A DNA stretch of 64,000 nucleotides from Rhyacichthys aspro (Eukaryota; Chordata; Actinopteri; Gobiiformes; Rhyacichthyidae), in contig CM072148.1 in the NCBI GenBank assembly GCA_036850595.1, forward strand, positions 214,584 through 278,583, read 5' to 3'. Shown here piece after piece: positions 57,629 through 64,000 of the stretch. The number at the start of each line of letters is the position of its first letter. Position 1 is the stretch's first letter. The notes below the pieces were generated by a model. That model had not been told where the DNA came from. It made no database searches and saw only the letters and a list, made by a program, of their open reading frames with translations. The translations under genes and the position numbers were made by a program.

Positions 57629-60600
57629 ATGGCAGAAGTGAAGCTGAAGGAGGAGACGGAGCTGTGGGATCCCGCGGACACCACACACAGGTCAGAGCAG
57701 AGCCTCAGGAGAAAAAACACCTGGATTCAGATTAAACTGACTTTAGGAGCTTTCTGTGAATAAATCAGAACCAAATGTTGTCTTTTTGTGAAACGAAGCC
57801 TAATAAATACGGACCCCTCACTTTTCTGCTTTTCAGACCAGAATAAATCAAATAATCGACGAGACACAGACCACTTTTATTTATTAAACATTATCACTCA
57901 ATTAATCGCAGATATTATCGATTACGATGTGCTAGCCTTAATGTGTTTTTAGATTTCATGTAAATCTGGTTTATTTTTAAGGCTTTTAAGGTAATGTTTT
58001 GGTTGGAAATGACTTCTTCCTGTGTGCTAAGAGAACTACACTGAACAATACCGCCCCCTGCGGGATTTTAGTCAGAAGTGGGTAACCTCAGCCTCTATTA
58101 GATCAGAGACAGACGATTCGATTCGAAGAATCTTTGCTGAAAATTCGAGACAAACAAACAAAAACGCTGTATTTAACAGCTTTATTATTTAACAGCTTTA
58201 TTATTTAAAGAGATTTAATTAAGAAAAAGTTACAGAAAACCTGGACCAGATCTATCTATTACACAGTCTACGATGCCTGAATAAAGAAATACTCAACTAA
58301 AATCAAAGTCGTGCCACAGGACCATTGTTTGCTGCCTTTGTGTTTCTCCATTTAAATGGACTTTATTGTCACGAATTTGTGTTTTGTTTGTGTCCAGTTT
58401 GGAGCCGGTCCACATTAAAGAGGAACCAGAGGAAGAACAGCTGCAGGAGTTCCCATTCACTCCTGTCTCTGTGAAAACTGAAGATGATGAAGACAAGTCC
58501 TCTGTGCTTCATCAAAGACCAACTGAGGAGAACAGAGAGGAACCTAATGGAGAGGACTGTGGAGCGGACTCGGACTCGAGCTGGGACTGGGAGCCTCCGT
58601 CCAAACAGAAGCAAACAGAAGAGAAATATGCTGCAGTCTCCAAAAAGAAACCAAAAACAGGTACAGCTTATGACGAAGAGATGGAACATTTAATAAAAGT
58701 GTGTTTGATCGAGACGTGGTTAACTTTATGAGCTCAGCCCGTGACAGAATAATGCTGCAGACGATGAGTTTGTTGAGGCCGAGGAGAAGGACAGTATCGG
58801 AGAGATTCAAATAAACTAAAGTGTCTGAGGTCTCCTCGGAGAAAAGGCCCCGGGACAGGACCCGAGTCCCTCTGAGCCTCTGGAACATCGTGTGGAGGTC
58901 GGGACAGAGCCTCTGGACTCAGACTGAGCTGGTCCCTGTTTTTAAAAAACAGACTTATTTAGAACAGGCACTTTGAATCTACAGAACTGTGTGAATGTTT
59001 TAGACAAGTGTGAAGATCGGTAGCAGAGGTCTGGTTTAGTCCAGTCTGGTCTGGTCTGGTTTAGTCCAGTCTGGTCTGGTCTAGTTTAGTCCAGTCTGGT
59101 CTGGTCTGGTTTAGTCCAGTCTGGTCTGGTTTAGTCCAGTTTGGCCTGGTTTTGTCTGGGATTACATGGTCTGGTTTAGCCCGGTCTGGTTTAGTCCAGT
59201 CTGGTCTGGTCTAGTTTAGTCCAGTCTGGTCTGGTTTAGTCCAGTCTGGTCTGGTCTAGTTTAGTCCAGTCTGGTCTGGTCTGGTTTAGTCCAGTCTGGT
59301 CTGGTTTAGTCCAGTCTGGTCTGGTTTTGTCTGGGATTACATGGTCTGGTTTAGCCCAGTCTGGTCTGGTTTTGTCTGGGATTACATGATCTGGTTTAGT
59401 CCAGTTTGGCCTGGTTCTGTCTGGGATTACATGGTCTGGTCTGGTTTAGTCCAGTTTGGTCTGGTCTTGTCTGGGATTACATGGTCTAGTTTAGCCCAGT
59501 TTGGCCTGGTTTTGTCTGGGATTACATGGTCTGGATTAGTCCAGTCTGGTCTGGTTTTGTCTGGGATTACATGGTCTAGTTTAGCCCAGTTTGGTCTGGT
59601 TTTGTCTGGGATTACATGGTCTGGTTTAGCCCAGTTTGGTCTGGTTTTGTCTGGGATTACATGGTCTAGTTTAGCCCAGTCTGGTCTGGTTTTGTCTGGG
59701 ATTACATGGTCTGGTTTAGTCCAGTCTGGTCTGGTTTTGTCTGGGATTACATGGTCTGGTTTAGTCCAGTTTGGCCTGGTTCTGTCTGGGATTACATGGT
59801 CTGGTTTAGTCCAGTTTGGTCTGGTTCTGTCTGGGATTACATGGTCTGGTTTAGCCCAGTTTGGTCTGGTTTTGTCTGGGATTACAGTTTGGTCTGGTTT
59901 TGTCTGGGATTACATGGTCTGGTTTAGCCCAGTTTGGCCTGGTTTTGTCTGGGATTACATGGTCTGGTTTAGTCCAGTTTGATCTGGTTTTGTCTGGGAT
60001 TACATGGTCTGGTTTAGCCCAGTTTGGTCTGGTTTTGTCTGGGATTACAGTTTGGTCTGGTTTTGTCTGGGATTACATGGTCTGGTTTAGTCCAGTTTGG
60101 CCTGGTTCTGTCTGGTCTGGTCTTAGTTCAGAGGAACTGAACTGTTTTGAGACTGAAATGTTTTCAGACTAAATATTGATTTTATTTAGATTTGTCTTGT
60201 TTTTTTTTACTTTTCATTTAGTAAAATAATAAAATAAAACCCATAATTGGTATTTTACTTTTTACCTGCAGAAAACCTTGGCACAGTTCTGTATGTCTCT
60301 GTCTCTGTACATTTATAAAAGGGAGGTCACATTATTCTCAATTAAATAAAAAAGGCAATAGGTTATGGTTATGTTTATGTTTATATTCATCTCTATTGTG
60401 TGTCCTGCAGGTGTCCAGATTGTGTCTTCGAAGAGTCAAAAAGAGCTGCCGTTCCACATCGTCTCTGTGAAAACTGAAGATGATGAAGACAAGTCCTCTG
60501 TGCTTCATCAAAGACCAACTGAGGAGAACAGAGAGGAACCTAATGGAGAGGACTGTGGAGCAGAAGCAGGCTGCAGCTCAGATCCACTCACACATTTACA

Positions 60601-61240
60601 CTCAGACTCCTACAGCTCTTCAGACACTGACCACTCTGAAGAATGGGCTCAGGAGAAGACTTCAGTGAAAAGAAGCTTCGCAATGATAAACCCTGACTCC
60701 TCTGTGAGCGACGCAGGAGATGATGGTAAACCTCACAGGTGTTCAGAGTGTGGGAAGAGGTTTCAGCGCAAGACCACGTTGAAAAACCACATGTTACTGC
60801 ACACGGGACAGAAACCTTTCACGTGTTCGGTGTGTGAGAAAGCTTTTAGAGATAAAGGTAATCTGAAGGTCCACATGAGAACTCACACCGGAGAGAAACC
60901 CTTCAGCTGTCCAGACTGTGAAGCAAAATTCACGCACAAGCTGAGTTTAGATCGTCACACGAGCGTTCACAGTGAGGAGAAGACCTTCAGCTGTCCGTTC
61001 TGTAAGAAGGACTTCACTAGGTTCAGTACGTTCAGGACTCACCTGAGGTTTCACACCGGAGAGACGCCGTACGTCTGCTCCTTCTGTAATAAAGGCTTCA
61101 CGCTGAAGAGTCATCTGAATGCACACTTAAGAAGTCACACGGGAGAAAAACCTTTCAGCTGCTCGGTCTGTAAAAAACTATTTTCACACAAAGGGAATCT
61201 AAAGGCTCACATGGCCATTCATAAAACAGAAACTATGTAA
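57629..61240 (+). CDS. C2H2 zinc-finger protein, gene O (6 fingers, bridging exon)
   Basis: Proposed exons 57629-57690, 58398-58660 and 60411-61240; 384 aa. Exon 1 is the MAEVK cassette (phase 2) with a shortened upstream block. The 263-nt middle exon (after TTTGTGTCCAG) reads SLEPVHIKEEPEEEQLQEF and the conserved linker to GEDCGA, then a distinct segment (DSDSSWDWEPPSKQKQTEEK, YAAVSKKKPKT). It ends ACAG|GTACAG in phase 1. If unspliced it reads to a stop at 58731 without fingers. The last exon reads GVQIVSSKSQKELPFHIVSV and repeats VKTEDDED and the conserved linker, so the product would carry the linker twice. Six fingers follow (HRCSECGKRF to FSCSVCKKLF). Alternative view: a finger-less truncated gene at 57629-58731 plus a separate gene at 60.4 kb. 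Confidence 0.75.
59030..60125. repeat. TCTGGTCTGGTTTAGTCCAG minisatellite, gene O intron 2
   Basis: Two nested phases: a ~20-bp TCTGGTCTGGTTTAGTCCAG array, then a ~60-bp unit adding TTTTGTCTGGGATTACATGG. Long periodic frames across it are artefacts. Confidence 0.93.
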
Positions 61241-61680
61241 TCAACTAGTTTAGGCTCTAAACTGGTTCATGTTTTTACATTTATTTTGTGTTATTTGTGT
61301 ATTTATAATTAAACCCTGTGAACAGTCGGTGATTCCTCTGGTTATTCCAGTCTGATGTGAGTCCAGACTCTAACAGCTCGACTGAAGACTCGGGTCAAGA
61401 CTGAGGAACGAACACAAACCAACGCTGACCTGTTTAAACCAGAGAATAAAGCTAATGTTGGTCTTTTTAATAATTAACATTCCCAGATCTCATTTGTCTC
61501 ATTTCAGCAGCAACAGTGAAGACAAATGATAAAGGATTATATCATAAATATTTATACAACCTTTGTGAGCCTTAAATTATATGGTTTTGTTCAGTTAAAG
61601 CTTTATGTTGTTTATGGTCATTTCATTAAAATAAAACATTACAAGAAAACTGTTCCACTTCATTTGTGATAAACCCTGCT
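61241..61680. other. 3' flank of gene O, no gene seen
   Basis: Probable 3' UTR and spacer with ATAAA-like signals near 61445. Nothing else recognised before the gene P upstream array. Confidence 0.5.
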
Positions 61681-61860
61681 CCGGACCATGGTCTGGTCCT
61701 GGTCCAGACCTGGTCCTGGTCTGTGGGGGCAGCGCGAGCGCACAGCAGCCGGAAATAGCACGTGTTTTCCGGTCTTTGAGCGGACAGCCTCGGTGTGGAG
61801 TGTATTTGTCTCAGTGCCATTAGCTGAGTGGAGCTAAAGCTACAGAGACAGTTTGTAAAA

Positions 61861-64000
61861 ATGTCTAAAGGCCAGAAGCTGAGAGCTTTGGTGAATGAGC
61901 GCCTGACTGCGGCAGCTGAAGAGATATTTGAGCTGTTTGAAAGAACCATAGCGGAGTATGAGGAGGAAGTGCACAGGGTCAAACAAAGGAACAACACACA
62001 ACAACAACTACTGGACCAAGTGTTGGAGCCACGAGTTGTGTTACACAAAACAGGTTGGTTCTGTTTCCTCCAAAAGTGCCTCAGGGCCGTCGTTGGGAAA
62101 GTCTTGGTCAAAGCAGCCGCGGGTTGGATTGAGTTGCGCCTTTGGTCTTGTTCTTACGGTACAGGAGCTCAGAAAGGACAAACAACCGAAGGGTCCTGCC
62201 AACTAATAAATCTGATAAAACTTGAACTCAGTCAAAACTGAAGCGAAACAATGAGAGCAATGCACCAGATGTGAAATAAAACCAAACTGAACAGGATCAG
62301 ATTGTGTTTAAAGGAACCCTGCAGCAGTTTGTGCTTCAATAAATAAACCAAAAATGTTCTGTTTTTCAGAAGGAGGCTATCAAATAATTCATTGTCCAAA
62401 CCATTAGTGTGACTAATAAACCATTACATTAGGGCTGCTCGATTATGGAAAAAAATCATAATCACAACTATTTAGGTCATTATTGAAATTACATTATTAT
62501 TTTACACAATTACTTATTGACTTATCCTTAAAATAAATAATATATTCAAACGTATAGATAAATAGCTTAAAAAATAAACAGAAATAATAATTAGGATAAA
62601 TCAGATCAACAATGTACTGCACCTCCACAATCTCCTGGAAAACAAGTAATCTTTTTTTTTCTCAGTTACTTTTGTGATCGTTGCCTAAATTGAAATAAAA
62701 AATTCAATTAATTGCACAGCGCTACATTACGTAATAATATTTACTCTGTGCACTGCCCTAATGTCTACAATATTTAAACCGACCCTTGGCTTTTTGTTAC
62801 GAGTCAGATTTCACTGTTACATTTACTGTAAATGTGTTGAAATGGTCTTCTGTGTCCTGCAGGTGTTCAGTTTGTGTCGGTGAAGAGTGAAGAAGAGCTG
62901 GGCCCGAGTCTGGAGCCGGTCCACATTAAAGAGGAACCAGAGGAAGAACAGCTGCAGGAGTTCCCATTCACTCCTGTCTCTGTGAAAACTGAAGATGATG
63001 AAGACAAGTCCTCTGTGCTTCATCAAAGACCAACTGAGGAGAACAGAGAGGAACCTAATGGAGAGGACTGTGGAGCAGAAGCAGGCTGCAGCTCAGATCC
63101 ACTCACACATTTAGACTCCTACAGCTCTTCAGACACGGACGACTCTGAAGACTGGGCTCAGGAGCAGACTTCAGTGAAAGAAAGCTCCACGGTGATAAAC
63201 CCTGACTCTTCTGAGCGAGACGTGGGAGGAAACTCCAAAGAACATTTACAGAACCATACACTGACTCACACCGGAGAGAAAACTTTCAAGTGCTCAGTTT
63301 GTCAGAGAGAATTTAAACGCAATCACTTACTTAAGTTACACATGAGAACTCACACCGGAGAGTGGCCTTTCAGTTGTTCAGTTTGTAACAAAGGATATGG
63401 GAAGAAGAGAGATTTTCTTGTTCACATGAGAACTCACACAGGAGAGAAACCTTTCAGCTGCTCAGTCTGTGAGAAACGGTTCTCATCCCAAAGTCTCGTC
63501 AGACAGCACATAAAAACTCACACTGGAGAGAGACCTTTCAAGTGCTCAGTTTGTCAACGAGATTTTAGAAGTGTTCCTGCTCTGAAGTCACACATGATTG
63601 TTCACACCGGACAGTGGCCTTTCCACTGTTCTGTTTGTAATAAAGGATGTCGGAAGAAAACGGATCTGATCGCACACATGACAACTCACACCGGAGAAGA
63701 GAATCCTTACAAATGCTCACTTTGTGGAAGATGTTTTTCACACAAATGGTCTCTAAAACAACATGCACTTACTCATGCGACAGAGAAGCCCTTCAGCTGC
63801 TCAGTTTGTAAGAAATGCTTCGCAGACCAAGGACGCCTTAATACACACATGAAAAATCACACAGGAGGGAAGCCCTTCAGCTGTTCAGTTTGTCAAAAAA
63901 GCTTTGCGGACCGAGCCCACCTTAAAATACATATGAGAACTCACACAGGAGAGAAACCTTTCAGCTGTTCAGTTTGTCAGAAATGCTTTACAGACAGAGC
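61861..64000 (+). CDS. C2H2 zinc-finger protein, gene P (partial, at least 8 fingers)
   Basis: Exons 61861-62053 and 62863 to beyond the window end; the frame is open to base 64000. Exon 1 is the 193-nt MSKGQ cassette (phase 1) with a full upstream block. Exon 2 reads GVQFVSVKSEEELGPSLEPV, HIKEEPEEEQLQEF, SVKTEDDED and the conserved linker, with a 6-nt deletion (THLDSYSSSD). The first finger is reduced to NSKEHLQNHTLTH without Cys. Eight intact fingers follow from FKCSVCQREF to FSCSVCQKSF, and a ninth (FSCSVCQKCF) is cut by the edge. Finger 6 is preceded by an altered linker (TGEENP). Intron 1 (809 nt) begins like that of gene F and contains a MITE. Confidence 0.86.
62432..62728. mobile_element. 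hAT-like MITE in gene P intron
   Basis: Starts TTAGGGCTGCTCGATTATGG with AAAAATCATAATCACAACTA, and ends AATTGCACAGCGCTACAT. The ends are imperfect inverted repeats resembling widespread fish MITEs. No exact target duplication was recognised. Confidence 0.55.

Noticed and set aside
59341..60172. 213-residue frame of GLVLSGITWS repeats
   Set aside because: Periodic translation of the TCTGGTCTGG minisatellite in gene O intron 2.

Overview
The window comes from a vertebrate nuclear genome, most likely an acanthomorph/percomorph teleost. The evidence is spliced genes with GT-AG introns, a recognisable pet117-kat14 pair, fish-type LINE and hAT remnants, and a dense cluster of C2H2 zinc-finger (ZNF) genes with the N-terminal exons typical of spiny-rayed fish ZNF families. 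Species cannot be decided. No bacterial, plasmid or CRISPR content is present.

Layout. 1-36 kb: ZNF genes A, B, C (+), a broken copy D (-), then E, F, G, H, I, J, K (-). 37-45 kb: ZNF genes L and M (-), with an L1-like LINE inside the intron of L and a decayed RNase-H-bearing LINE between L and M. 45.5-56.7 kb: the conserved pair pet117 (2 exons) and kat14 (11 coding exons), both +. 57.6-64 kb: ZNF genes O and P (+); P runs off the right edge. Minisatellites occupy a large part of the introns and intergenic spacers.

The ZNF genes use two first-exon cassettes, each carried with its own upstream block. One (MAEVK..., 62 nt, ends in phase 2) occurs eight times. The other (MSKGQ..., usually 193 nt, ends in phase 1) occurs five times. 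The large 3' exon holds an acidic linker with two SUMO-consensus-like sites (IKEE, VKTE), a nearly invariant ~45-residue segment, and 3-11 zinc fingers. The 3' exons also come in two phases. In all four loci where a phase-2 first exon lies upstream of a phase-1 finger exon, I find a small bridging exon that converts phase 2 to phase 1. Reassembled exon lengths sum to a multiple of three in every complete gene.

The most unusual signal is a set of minisatellites built from splice sites: about 36 copies of the kat14 exon-11 acceptor, 12 extra copies of the kat14 exon-2 donor, and four extra copies of the gene G exon-1 donor (three in frame, 39 nt apart). Other points are a ~2 kb inverted duplication (A versus E), a foldback transposon with a clean 5-bp target duplication carrying a nested hAT element with a perfect 8-bp duplication, and a GC-AG intron in kat14. 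All gene models are read from sequence only; no transcript or database support was available.
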